From the NCBI GenBank assembly GCA_027074135.1, contig JALTDM010000115.1, positions 1-10,595 of the forward strand: a DNA stretch of 10,595 nt, given 5' to 3'. Below the pieces are notes generated by a model. That model did not search any database. It saw only the letters and a list, made by a program, of their open reading frames with translations, and was not told the DNA's origin. A program made the translations under genes and the position numbers. This document shows positions 1 to 7,687 of the stretch, one piece after another. How positions within the stretch are numbered: position 1 is the stretch's first letter; each line of letters starts with the position of its first letter. This stretch comes from Bacteroidales bacterium (GTDB taxonomy: Bacteria; Bacteroidota; Bacteroidia; Bacteroidales; JALTDM01).

Positions 1-51
1 GGTTAATGCAATAATTGTATAAACTGTCAAATTCAGATTTTTTTTGAGCAT
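1..51 (-). CDS. Possible start of a membrane or secreted protein running off the left edge
   Basis: Reading leftwards from an ATG at 51-49, the 17 codons to the window edge encode MLKKNLNLTVYTIIALT. This is a lysine-rich start followed by a hydrophobic stretch, the usual look of a Bacteroidota signal peptide or first membrane segment. The same frame has a stop shortly upstream of the ATG, so the start is bounded. A candidate minus-strand promoter lies at 215-247. Only 17 residues are visible, so no function can be given, and chance is a real alternative in such AT-rich DNA. Confidence 0.33.
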   Translation of the reverse strand, partial: MLKKNLNLTVYTIIALT

Positions 52-214
52 TTGTTTTAAATGAAATTAAAATCAAAAACAGAAATATTATTTTAAGTTT
101 AAAGTGCATACAATTTGTTTAATATCATAAAATATCACAATATCTTACTTTGAAAAATATAACTATGGAAATTATTTTTTTTTAATAGCAAAAACAGAAC
201 GTTATACTGATAGA

Positions 215-247
215 CAAAGATAAATATTTCTAACTATAATCTTCCAA
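215..247 (-). promoter_or_regulatory. Candidate Bacteroidota-type promoter facing left
   Basis: On the minus strand, TATCTTTG at 222-215 matches the TAnnTTTG -7 box, and a TTG lies 22 bases upstream (247-245). This fits the TTG-N17-23-TAnnTTTG pattern described for this phylum. It would leave a leader of roughly 150 bases before the ATG at 51. Such short boxes arise by chance in AT-rich DNA. Confidence 0.28.
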
Positions 248-318
248 TACTCAGATAAATTGATTATGAAAATGATTGTTATTCTACAGAATTGTAATGT
301 ATTCTATGAAAACAAAAG

Positions 319-346
319 TTTGAAAAGCTGAAAATGATTAACTTTG
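319..346 (+). promoter_or_regulatory. Candidate queD promoter
   Basis: TTTG at 319-322 and TAACTTTG at 339-346 match the -33 and -7 elements of the main Bacteroidota sigma factor. The 16-base spacing is slightly short. Transcription would start near 352, giving a leader of about 45 bases before the queD ATG at 399. Motif and position agree, but there is no experimental support. Confidence 0.4.
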
Positions 347-398
347 AATCATTGATGTGAAATAAGTAATATAAAAATTTAACTGAAAAACTTAGACC

Positions 399-854
399 AT
401 GAAACAACAAACAATACGAATAACAAAAATTTTCGGGTGGGAAATGTCTCATGCTTTGTGGAACTACGACGGATTGTGCAGTAACTTGCACGGACATTCT
501 TACATAATGCACATTACCGTAAAAGGCAAACAAATATCCAACACCGACTTTCCAAAACTTGGAATGGTGATTGACTTCGGTGACTTGAAAAAAATCGTAA
601 AAGAAAATATTGTGGATAAATTTGACCACAGCGTAGTGTTGAATTCAAAAGCCGATGTGTCGGCATTATCAGGCGTAAAGCAAATGTTTGACAGGGTGCA
701 TCTTGTCGATTTTCAGCCTACGGCGGAGAATCTTGTGGTTTATTATGCCGAAATCATTAAGTCAAAACTTCCCGAAAGCATAACTTTGCACAGCGTAAGA
801 TTATACGAAACAGCAACATCTTTTGCAGAGTGGTATGCAGAGGATAATTTTTAA
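399..854 (+). CDS. queD: 6-carboxy-5,6,7,8-tetrahydropterin synthase (QueD family)
   Basis: The 151-residue protein belongs to the 6-pyruvoyl-tetrahydropterin synthase/QueD family. It would convert 7,8-dihydroneopterin triphosphate to 6-carboxytetrahydropterin in the cytoplasm, an early step toward preQ0 and queuosine-modified tRNA. The zinc ligands are seen as His18, His31 and His33 (an LHGHSY motif). The catalytic set is Cys27 with Asp76-His77 in FDHSVV, and Glu110 (PTAEN) and Glu137 (RLYETATSF) are the expected substrate-binding acids. Length is near the family's usual 120-150 residues. The ATG at 399 is chosen because the family N-terminus begins just after it; no ribosome-binding sequence is visible, as is normal here. 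No other queuosine gene is in the window. A pterin-synthase role outside the queuosine pathway cannot be excluded from sequence alone. Confidence 0.92.
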   Translation: MKQQTIRITKIFGWEMSHALWNYDGLCSNLHGHSYIMHITVKGKQISNTDFPKLGMVIDFGDLKKIVKENIVDKFDHSVVLNSKADVSALSGVKQMFDRVHLVDFQPTAENLVVYYAEIIKSKLPESITLHSVRLYETATSFAEWYAEDNF

Positions 855-916
855 AACACCATAAATAAGTAGAATTTATTACTAATATTTTAAACATTTA
901 TTGTATTTTTATGCCT

Positions 917-924
917 TAAATTTG
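917..924 (+). promoter_or_regulatory. Candidate -7 box for the activase/dehydratase gene
   Basis: TAAATTTG is a full match to TAnnTTTG, 39 bases before the ATG at 964. No well-spaced -33 TTTG is seen; the nearest TTG, at 901-903, is too close. The predicted transcription start near 931 falls inside the inverted repeat at 929-947. Confidence 0.38.
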
Positions 925-928
925 TTTA

Positions 929-947
929 GATTACTACGTAAGTAATC
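929..947. repeat. Short inverted repeat between promoter box and start codon
   Basis: The 7-base arms GATTACT (929-935) and AGTAATC (941-947) are perfect inverted complements around a 5-base centre, ACGTA. The element sits just downstream of the -7 box at 917-924 and 16 bases before the ATG at 964. It could be an operator for a dimeric regulator or a small leader hairpin. There is no T-run, so it is not a terminator. Confidence 0.5.
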
Positions 948-963
948 ATTTACTTTCTTAAGT

Positions 964-1338
964 ATGGGAAATTTTGTTTATAAAATAGGTCTTGACGTTG
1001 GCTCAACTACTGCAAAAGTAACTGCATTAGAACCTATTACAGATAAAGTAGTTTTTAAAAAATACATTAGGCATAACACTAAAATTACCGAAACAGTATC
1101 CGGTATTTTTAAAGAATTGGGTAATAAAATAGGCAATAAATTGTTTAGCCTGTCTGTTACTGGATCGGCAGGATTCGGAATATCTGAAAAGATGAGTTTG
1201 CCTTTCATTCAGGAAGTAGTAGCTACCACAGTTGTTGTCAAAAAGAAATATCCTGAAGTTAAAACACTTATTGACATAGGAGGAGAGGATTCTAAAATGA
1301 TATTTTTTAGTGAAGGTAGGGCTCCGACATCAGAATGA
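964..1338 (+). CDS. Fragment 1 of the giant activase: first half of ATPase domain 1
   Basis: This 124-codon frame carries the N-terminal part of a BadF/BadG/BcrA/BcrD-type ATPase. The phosphate-1 loop GLDVGSTTAK lies at residues 9-18 and the phosphate-2 motif DIGGEDSK at 104-111. The true frame ends at codon 121 (proline, 1324-1326); the last three residues before TGA at 1336 are out-of-frame. Moving back one base at 1326 gives DIRMNGSCAGGTG, exactly the expected family continuation. As a stand-alone peptide it would lack the cluster cysteines and could not work. TGA is unlikely to be selenocysteine, because the frame beyond it shows no family similarity. Confidence 0.85.
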   Translation: MGNFVYKIGLDVGSTTAKVTALEPITDKVVFKKYIRHNTKITETVSGIFKELGNKIGNKLFSLSVTGSAGFGISEKMSLPFIQEVVATTVVVKKKYPEVKTLIDIGGEDSKMIFFSEGRAPTSE

Positions 1339-4217
1339 ATGGAAGTTGTGCCGGAGGAACGGGTGCTTTTATAGATCAAATAGCATCTTTATTAAATATT
1401 TCTTTGGAAGAATTAAACAATCTTGCCAAACAACATAATAAAATTTATCCTATAGCTTCCAGGTGCGGTGTGTTTGCTAAAACAGATATACAAAATTTAT
1501 TAAGTCGCAAAATTCCAATTCCGGATATTGCAATTTCTACTTTTCAAGCTGTTGTGGTTCAAACAATGAATACTTTGGCAAGGGGATTTGATATAAACCC
1601 GAAGGTTATGTTTATCGGAGGTCCGTTTAGGTTTTTGAGTGAACTTAAGAATTCTTTTATAAAAAAATTAAGCCTGAAACCTGAAGATGTAGCTGAATCT
1701 GAATATGATTTGTTTTTCCCTGCATACGGTACAGCTTTATCGATAGACAATGATAATAAAACATTTAATGTACAAGAGTTTTTGGGTGAATTGGAGAGAA
1801 CTTCAAAAAATGTTGTAATAAAAGACAGGCTCAGTCCTTTGTTCAAAGATGAAGCAGAAAAAGAACAATGGTATGAGAATAGAGAAAAGATGAAAATTAA
1901 GCAGATCCCGATTGCCGAATATGACGGCGATATTTGTTTTATGGGGATTGATTCGGGTTCTACCACCAGTAAGATTGCAATAATAGGAGAAAACAAAGAA
2001 TTGCTTTTCAGGTACTATGCAAATAATCAAGGTAATTCTATAAAGGTAATAGAAGAAGGACTTAAAAAATTTGAAGAAAAGGTAAAAAAAGAGAGACCCG
2101 ACAAACCATTAAAAATTGTTTACGCTACATCAACAGGTTATGGTGAAGATTTGATTAAAGCGGCATTTGGGTTACAAAAAGGAGTTGTAGAAACAATCGC
2201 ACATTTCACAGCCGCGGCAGAACTTGATCCCGATGTTTCTTTTATAATGGATATTGGAGGACAAGACATGAAAGCTATTTTTATAGAAAATGGCATCATA
2301 AATAGAATAGAATTGAACGAAAGTTGTTCGTCAGGATGCGGATCTTTTATTCAAACATTTGGAAACACTTTGGGATTCACGGTCGGTGATTTTGCCACAA
2401 AAGCAATGGATGCTCTTCATCCTGTTGATTTGGGCACCCGTTGCACTGTGTTTATGAATTCTAAAGTCAAACAATCCCAACGCGAAAATGCTTCTGTCGA
2501 AGATATTTCTGCAGGGCTGGCAATTTCAGTAATAAAAAATGCTCTTTACAAAGTTCTGAAACTCCACGATGTTAATGAATTGGGAGACCATATTGTGGTG
2601 CAAGGCGGAACATTTAAAAATCCTGCTGTTCACCGTGCTCTTGAAGTACTTACCCAAAAAGATGTGATGTGCACCGATATGCCGGAACTAATGGGAGCAT
2701 ACGGTACGGCACTGATTTCTCTAAAAGAATATACAAAGCAAATAAAAGAAAATCCTGATGCTGAAATTAGAGAAATAAAAACAGCAAACGGTATAAGTAA
2801 TTTTACGACTAAAACCCTGCGCTGTAAAGGTTGTGCAAATAATTGCAGTATTACTAAATTCATTTTTGACAATAATAATGTTTTTTATTCGGGCAATAAG
2901 TGTGAAAAATATTTCTATAATTCCGGCGAAAAGCGAGCCGAAGGCTTCAATATGTTTGAGTATAAATACGATTTGCTCTATAATCGACCGCTCGTTGACA
3001 AAACATTAGCAAATAAAAAAAGACCGAAAATAGGTATTCCGCGTGCATTGAATATGTACGAAAATTATCCTTTCTGGAACAAACTACTTGTTTCCCTCGG
3101 ATTCGAGATTATTTTGTCAGACGAGTCAAATGATAAATTGTACGAAGCCGGACAAGGAACGATTATGTCGGATAACGTGTGTTTTCCTGCAAAGTTGGTT
3201 CACGGCCATATTCTGTCATTGATTGAAAAAAAACCGGACAGGATTTTATATCCGATGGAATATTACCAAAAAACCGAATTTAAAGAAGTTGACAACACAT
3301 ATATGTGTCCTGTGGTAAGTGGGTACGCCGATGTAATAAGAAACAGTATAGAACCTGAAAAGAAATATAACATTCCGGTTGACAGCCCGATAATAAATTA
3401 TAATGACGAAGACCTTTTGTTTAAGGCTTGCTTTAATTATCTGAAAAAGTTCGGTGTTAGAAAAGAAGAAGTAAAAAAAGCGTTTACCTTAGCTTTGGAA
3501 GAACAAAAACGGTTTAAAAAAACTGTAAAAGATAAAGGACAAGAAATAATAAATAAAGTTAAGACTAATAAAAACACTGATATGTCAATAGTGCTTGTTG
3601 GCAGGCCATATCACACCGACCCGCTTATCAATCACAAAATACCTTCTATTTTGACCAATTTGGGTGTTGATGTGCTCACGGAAGATTCGGTACCTAAACC
3701 TAAAAATCTTGATTTGAGTCAGTTACAAGTAATAAGCCAATGGGAATATCCCAACAGAATGTATAATGCAGCACAATGGGTGGTAGAGCAAGGGGGTGAG
3801 TTTCAATTGGTTCAGTTAAATTCTTTCGGGTGTGGACCTGATGCCATAACTGTAGATGAAATAGCCGCAATATTGAGAATGGGAGATAAAATTCATACTG
3901 TAATAAAGATAGACGACATAAATAGTATTGGTTCCGTTAAGTTGAGATTGAGGTCGCTTCTGGAATCGTTAAAATTGAAAAAAGAGAGAGAAAAAACCGA
4001 ATTGAAAGAAAGGATAAATACTCCTCATTTTACAGATAAAGACAAAAGAAGGACTATATTGGGACCGTTCTTTTCAGAATTTTACTCACCTTTACTTCCT
4101 GCTCTGTTTCGTTCAATGGATATAATTATGTTAATCTTGAGCCTCCTACCAAATTTTCCGTTGAATATGGACTTAAATATTCAAATAATGAAATTTGTTA
4201 CCCTGCCACTGTTGTAG
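1335..4217 (+). CDS. Fragment 2 of the giant activase: ATPase domains 1-2 and first dehydratase-like half
   Basis: The 960-codon frame opens directly on a cluster-binding motif (MNGSCAGGTG, Cys129 in repaired numbering) with its partner Cys168 in SRCGVFAKT. The second ATPase copy shows GIDSGSTTSK (from about 328), DIGGQDMK (about 430), Cys455 in NESCSSGCGS and Cys494 in GTRCTVF. Then come CKGCANNC with a fourth cysteine (621, 624, 628, 647) and a dehydratase-like half with Cys740 (VCFPAK), Cys782 (YMCPV) and Cys957 (FGCGPD). Real homology stops at codon 926 of this frame (repaired residue 1050-1051). The last ~34 residues, before the TAG at 4215, are read in the wrong frame. The ATG at 1335 is an internal methionine of the full gene, not a natural start. 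Confidence 0.88.
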   Translation: MNGSCAGGTGAFIDQIASLLNISLEELNNLAKQHNKIYPIASRCGVFAKTDIQNLLSRKIPIPDIAISTFQAVVVQTMNTLARGFDINPKVMFIGGPFRFLSELKNSFIKKLSLKPEDVAESEYDLFFPAYGTALSIDNDNKTFNVQEFLGELERTSKNVVIKDRLSPLFKDEAEKEQWYENREKMKIKQIPIAEYDGDICFMGIDSGSTTSKIAIIGENKELLFRYYANNQGNSIKVIEEGLKKFEEKVKKERPDKPLKIVYATSTGYGEDLIKAAFGLQKGVVETIAHFTAAAELDPDVSFIMDIGGQDMKAIFIENGIINRIELNESCSSGCGSFIQTFGNTLGFTVGDFATKAMDALHPVDLGTRCTVFMNSKVKQSQRENASVEDISAGLAISVIKNALYKVLKLHDVNELGDHIVVQGGTFKNPAVHRALEVLTQKDVMCTDMPELMGAYGTALISLKEYTKQIKENPDAEIREIKTANGISNFTTKTLRCKGCANNCSITKFIFDNNNVFYSGNKCEKYFYNSGEKRAEGFNMFEYKYDLLYNRPLVDKTLANKKRPKIGIPRALNMYENYPFWNKLLVSLGFEIILSDESNDKLYEAGQGTIMSDNVCFPAKLVHGHILSLIEKKPDRILYPMEYYQKTEFKEVDNTYMCPVVSGYADVIRNSIEPEKKYNIPVDSPIINYNDEDLLFKACFNYLKKFGVRKEEVKKAFTLALEEQKRFKKTVKDKGQEIINKVKTNKNTDMSIVLVGRPYHTDPLINHKIPSILTNLGVDVLTEDSVPKPKNLDLSQLQVISQWEYPNRMYNAAQWVVEQGGEFQLVQLNSFGCGPDAITVDEIAAILRMGDKIHTVIKIDDINSIGSVKLRLRSLLESLKLKKEREKTELKERINTPHFTDKDKRRTILGPFFSEFYSPLLPALFRSMDIIMLILSLLPNFPLNMDLNIQIMKFVTLPLL

Positions 4218-5263
4218 TTGGAGATGTAATAAATGCACTTAAATCAGGGAAATATAAAAGGGATGAAATAGCCGTTGGAATAACACAAACAGGGGGGCAA
4301 TGTCGGGCAAGTACTTATTTGTCATTGATAAAAAAGGCAATGATATCGGCAGGATATGCCGATATTCCTGTGGTAGCAGTAGGCACAAGCGGTAAAACCA
4401 TAAATCCACAGCCGGGTTTTGTAATTAACTGGAAGAAGATTTTGCCTGTAACTTTAGCAGGCTTGTTGTTTTCTGATGCAATGGCACAAATGTACTATTC
4501 TACTGTGGTTAGGGAAAAGGAAAAAGGTGCTGCCAAAAAACTTGTAGATAAGTATTATTCTTTAGCCGAACATTTTGTTGAGACAAGAAATGTAAAAGAA
4601 ATTTTCAACCTATTGAGAGAATCTGTTAATGATTTTAATAATGTAGAAGTTGATTTTATAGGAAGACCGAAAATAGGTATAGTAGGAGAGATTTATATCA
4701 AATACAACTCATTCGGTAATAATAATGTTGTAAACTGGCTGATAAAACAAGGCATCGAAGTTAAAGTTCCGCCGTTGATTGATTTCTTTATTCAAGATTT
4801 TGTAAACATAAAAATAAATAAAAAAGCAAAACTAAGGCACGCTTCATTTAGTGATAATATTGTTTGGTTTTTCAAAAAATACGTTCAGTATTATGTTAGG
4901 AAAGTAGATTCGATAATGAATTCATACCGCTTCTTTGATAAGCCAGATTCAATCTTTAATATGAGTAAAAAAGCCGAACAAATAATAAACCTTGCAAATC
5001 AATTCGGTGAAGGTTGGCTTATTCCTGCCGAAATATCCGAATTTGCCGAAAAAGGTGTAAGTCAGGTTGTCAGCCTACAACCTTTCGGGTGTATAGCAAA
5101 TCATATTGTATCTAAAGGTATTGAAAAGAAAGTTAAAGAATTATACCCGCAAATGAGTCTTCTATTTCTTGATTTTGACAATGATATAAGTGAAGTAAAT
5201 GTGATTAACAGATTGCAATTTATTATTATGGCTGCAAAAGAAAAAATAAAGATGAAAGTTTAA
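4115..5263 (+). CDS. Fragment 3 of the giant activase: C-terminal dehydratase-like half
   Basis: Homologous reading resumes in this frame at 4115 (NGYNYVNLEPP) and runs to TAA at 5263. There is no ATG before 4340 and a TTG at 4319, so an automatic start call would fall inside the domain. The half repeats the three-cysteine layout of the preceding half: Cys1079 (ICYPAT), Cys1114 (GGQCRAS) and Cys1377 (PFGCIAN). It also contains a helix-rich segment and a Rossmann-like stretch, RPKIGIVGEIYIKY. This resembles HgdA/HgdB-type dehydratase subunits, in which three cysteines hold an iron-sulfur cluster. Without the upstream ATPase domains it is unlikely to be functional. The next gene starts 106 bases downstream behind its own promoter-like box. 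Confidence 0.83.
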   Translation, partial: NGYNYVNLEPPTKFSVEYGLKYSNNEICYPATVVVGDVINALKSGKYKRDEIAVGITQTGGQCRASTYLSLIKKAMISAGYADIPVVAVGTSGKTINPQPGFVINWKKILPVTLAGLLFSDAMAQMYYSTVVREKEKGAAKKLVDKYYSLAEHFVETRNVKEIFNLLRESVNDFNNVEVDFIGRPKIGIVGEIYIKYNSFGNNNVVNWLIKQGIEVKVPPLIDFFIQDFVNIKINKKAKLRHASFSDNIVWFFKKYVQYYVRKVDSIMNSYRFFDKPDSIFNMSKKAEQIINLANQFGEGWLIPAEISEFAEKGVSQVVSLQPFGCIANHIVSKGIEKKVKELYPQMSLLFLDFDNDISEVNVINRLQFIIMAAKEKIKMKV

Positions 5264-5340
5264 ATATCTCTCACTATAAAAATATAAATACGTTTTTTGC
5301 GTTCTTATGTGAAAATCATAAGTAAATAAAATTTTAGTAA

Positions 5341-5348
5341 TATCTTTG
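5341..5348 (+). promoter_or_regulatory. Candidate -7 box for lepB-phoH
   Basis: TATCTTTG is a full match to TAnnTTTG. It predicts a transcript start near 5355 and a leader of about 15 bases before the lepB ATG at 5370. No suitable -33 TTG is seen. The box overlaps an in-frame TTG at 5346, which would lie upstream of the predicted transcript start. This argues against that codon as the lepB start. Confidence 0.38.
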
Positions 5349-5369
5349 AAGTTCAAAATAAGCGGAAAA

Positions 5370-6737
5370 ATGAAAAAAATCTTTTCTTTCTGGAAAAACA
5401 GGTATTTCAAATTTGCTTTGTTTTCCACCATATACATTCTGTGGGTAATATGGCTTGGTAATTATTGGTTTCTACTCGGTGAAATAATAATTTTTGACCT
5501 TTATATCACTCAAAAGGTTTGGTGGACTTTTTGGAAAAAAAGGAATGTGGAAAAGCAGCCCAAGATTTTGGAATGGGTGGATGCCTTGATTGTAGCGGGA
5601 TTTGCCGCTTGGATGCTGAGATTATTCGTAATTGAGGCTTACACCATCCCAACACCTTCTATGGAAAAAACTTTGCTCGTTGGCGATTATTTGTTTGTAA
5701 GTAAAGTGTCTTATGGACCACGTGTACCTGAAACTCCGCTATCGTTCCCGTTTGTTCATCACACATTGCCGTTTACTGACCATACGCCTTCTTATGTGAC
5801 TTGGATACAGAATCCTTATCACAGGCTAAAAGGCTTAGGGCATGTAAAAAGAGGTGATATTGTTGTTTTCAACTTCCCTGAGGGAGATACGGTATGTGCA
5901 AATTGGCAAGAAGTAAGTTACTATAGATTGTGCCGCCAATATGGTCGTGATGTAGTTATAAATAATAAGGCGTTAAATCCTATGACCGGCAAACCTATTT
6001 GTGGTGATTTACTTGTGAGACCTGTAGATAAAAAAGAAAATTATGTAAAACGATGTGTAGCTATTGCTGGAGATACATTACAAATAATAGATGGACAAGT
6101 TTATATAAATAGTAAACCGGAATTTAATCCAGACGGGTTACAATTACAATACCGTATTGTCACAGACGGCACTTTTATAAATCCGCGGATTCTTGAAAAG
6201 TATGATATTAACGAAGTATATCGTGACGGAGAAAACCCAAATGTATTTTATGCGAATCTCACCAAAGAAAATTATGAACGAATAAAAAATTTTAGAAACA
6301 TAAAAAGTATTACCCGCGAAATAGCGCCCAAAGGACAACGTAATCCGGATATTTTCCCGTTCAGTAAAGACTACCCTTGGAATGAAGATAATTTCGGACC
6401 ACTGTATATACCCAAAAAAGGTTCTACAATAAAATTGACATTGAAAAACTTACCGTTATACAAGCGTGTTATTCGTGTGTATGAAAAAAACGACTTAAAA
6501 GTAGCAGATGGGAAAATTTACATAAACGGTAAAGAAGTAAATTCTTACACATTTAAGATGAATTATTACTTTATGATGGGTGATAACAGGTACAATTCTG
6601 CTGATTCCAGATATTGGGGTTTTGTACCGGAAGACCATGTTGTAGGTAAAGTTAAATTAATTTGGTTCTCGATAGACAGTAAAAAAGACTTATTTCACAA
6701 AATCAGATGGAATCGTATTTTTAAATATTTCCCATAA
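5370..6737 (+). CDS. lepB: Signal peptidase I, long Bacteroidota form
   Basis: The 455-residue inner-membrane serine protease would remove signal peptides from exported proteins. Membrane segments are visible at about residues 14-43 and 70-89. The catalytic serine is Ser97 in TIPTPSMEKTLLVGD, the general-base lysine is Lys227 in YVKRCVAIAGD, and the box E motif GDNRYNSADSR begins at 404. The protein is much longer than E. coli LepB because of extra sequence between Ser97 and Lys227 (130 residues) and between Lys227 and box E (about 177). Long insertions of this kind are common in Bacteroidota. The ATG at 5370 is preferred over the in-frame TTG at 5346, which lies within a promoter-like box. 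Its stop codon overlaps the phoH start by one base (TAATG), implying co-translation. Confidence 0.95.
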   Translation: MKKIFSFWKNRYFKFALFSTIYILWVIWLGNYWFLLGEIIIFDLYITQKVWWTFWKKRNVEKQPKILEWVDALIVAGFAAWMLRLFVIEAYTIPTPSMEKTLLVGDYLFVSKVSYGPRVPETPLSFPFVHHTLPFTDHTPSYVTWIQNPYHRLKGLGHVKRGDIVVFNFPEGDTVCANWQEVSYYRLCRQYGRDVVINNKALNPMTGKPICGDLLVRPVDKKENYVKRCVAIAGDTLQIIDGQVYINSKPEFNPDGLQLQYRIVTDGTFINPRILEKYDINEVYRDGENPNVFYANLTKENYERIKNFRNIKSITREIAPKGQRNPDIFPFSKDYPWNEDNFGPLYIPKKGSTIKLTLKNLPLYKRVIRVYEKNDLKVADGKIYINGKEVNSYTFKMNYYFMMGDNRYNSADSRYWGFVPEDHVVGKVKLIWFSIDSKKDLFHKIRWNRIFKYFP

Positions 6738-7687
6738 TGGAATTGAATATTTCCCTAAAAGGAATAGAAGCTATTAATTTTTTTGGCGTTCAAAATAAAA
6801 ACATCAATTTTTTAGCAACTTTTTTCCCTAAGGTAAGAATTGTCACAAGGGGTGACGAACTTATTTTACTTGGTGGAGAAACAGATGTTCTAGAGTTAAA
6901 TAGTGTTATAGAACGATTATTAGAATATTTTCACTATCATAATAATATAAACATTACTATAATTGAAGAAATGGTTATGGGAAATACAAATTCTTTAGTA
7001 TTTCCTAAACAAAAAGAAGAAGTTATAGTTTTCGGGGACAAGGGCAAGGTAATAAAACCGCGAACCGTTCATCAGTACGAACTGGTAAAAAGTGTAAAGA
7101 AAAACGACCTGGTTTTTGCTATCGGACCGGCAGGAACAGGGAAAACTTATGTGGCAATAGCTCTTGCCGTAAAGGCTTTTAAAGAAAGGCTTGTAAAAAA
7201 AATTATTCTCACGCGTCCTGCCGTGGAAGCAGGTGAGCAACTGGGATTTTTGCCCGGAGATATGAAAGAAAAATTAGATCCGTATTTACAACCACTGTAT
7301 GACGGCTTAGTAGATATGTTGCCCAAAAAGAAGTTGGAAGAAATGTATGACGAACAACTTATCGAAGTTGCACCGTTAGCATATATGCGGGGACGCACTC
7401 TAGAAAATGCTTTCGTTATATTGGATGAAGCTCAAAATACTTCCGACAGCCAGTTAAAAATGTTTTTGACACGTATGGGGCAAAATTCCAAATTTATTGT
7501 AACAGGAGATATTACACAAATTGATTTACCACACCACAAAAAATCCGGTCTTGTCCATGCTTTAGATTTATTCAGAGGCATTCCCGGCATAGATTTTATC
7601 TTTTTTGATAAAGGAGATGTTGTACGTCATCCGATAGTGCGAAAAATAATTGATGCTTACGAAAAAGAAGAAAATCCCACCGAATAA
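6737..7687 (+). CDS. PhoH-family ATPase (PhoL/YbeZ type)
   Basis: The 316-residue cytoplasmic protein is a PhoH-like P-loop NTPase. Residues 1-90 form the small N-terminal domain seen in PhoL/YbeZ proteins. Then come a helicase-like Q-type motif (PRTVHQYELVKSV, 108-120), Walker A GPAGTGKT (130-137), Walker B VILDEAQN (227-234), a TGDITQIDLP motif (256-265) and an arginine-containing VVRHPI near the end (295-300). The family is linked to RNA handling and ribosome maturation, often next to ybeY. No ybeY is seen here; instead the gene is coupled to lepB by a one-base overlap. Start choice is firm because of that overlap and the normal family length. The exact RNA role in this organism is inferred from the family only. 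Confidence 0.94.
   Translation: MELNISLKGIEAINFFGVQNKNINFLATFFPKVRIVTRGDELILLGGETDVLELNSVIERLLEYFHYHNNINITIIEEMVMGNTNSLVFPKQKEEVIVFGDKGKVIKPRTVHQYELVKSVKKNDLVFAIGPAGTGKTYVAIALAVKAFKERLVKKIILTRPAVEAGEQLGFLPGDMKEKLDPYLQPLYDGLVDMLPKKKLEEMYDEQLIEVAPLAYMRGRTLENAFVILDEAQNTSDSQLKMFLTRMGQNSKFIVTGDITQIDLPHHKKSGLVHALDLFRGIPGIDFIFFDKGDVVRHPIVRKIIDAYEKEENPTE

Larger units (their letters stand above)
52..398. other. Gene-free AT-rich region, possibly divergent promoters
   Basis: No convincing coding sequence is seen here on either strand. The stretch is very AT-rich, with a poly-T run near 173-183. It holds a leftward TAnnTTTG-type box at 222-215 and a rightward one at 339-346, so it reads best as a divergent control region between the left-edge gene and queD. 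Confidence 0.5.
964..5263 (+). pseudogene. Giant fused acyl-CoA dehydratase activase / 2-hydroxyacyl-CoA dehydratase-like protein, broken by two frameshifts
   Basis: Adding one base near 1326 (after codon 121) and one near 4115 (after codon 1051) gives an uninterrupted 1433-codon gene of the size usual for this fused anaerobe family (about 1400 residues). Domains in order: a BadF/HgdC-type ATPase domain (about 5-275), a second one (about 325-590), a four-cysteine segment (621, 624, 628, 647), a DUF2229/HgdB-like half (about 690-1050) and a second dehydratase-like half (about 1052-1425). Relatives of the activase use ATP to push one electron to a very low potential for a partner dehydratase or a double-cubane-cluster reductase. 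Here donor and acceptor are on one chain. To my knowledge the substrate of the fused family is not established. Whether the breaks are real or sequencing errors is open; apart from them, the conserved motifs are intact. Residue numbers are for the repaired protein. Confidence 0.82.

Noticed and set aside
279..629. Minus-strand open frame opposite queD
   Set aside because: It overlaps the well-supported queD gene and its product resembles no known family; it is a shadow frame.
1327..1345. TGA at 1336 as a selenocysteine codon or programmed frameshift in the activase
   Set aside because: Reading through TGA gives no family-like sequence, while a one-base shift at 1326 restores it exactly. The local bases do not form a slippery heptamer.
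5304..5322. CTTATG/CATAAG hairpin as a terminator after the giant gene
   Set aside because: The stem is only 6 AT-rich pairs with a 7-base loop and is followed by an A-rich stretch rather than a T-run. It may be chance.
5346..5369. TTG at 5346 as the lepB start
   Set aside because: It lies inside a TATCTTTG promoter-like box, and the ATG at 5370 begins the natural MKK-type N-terminus.
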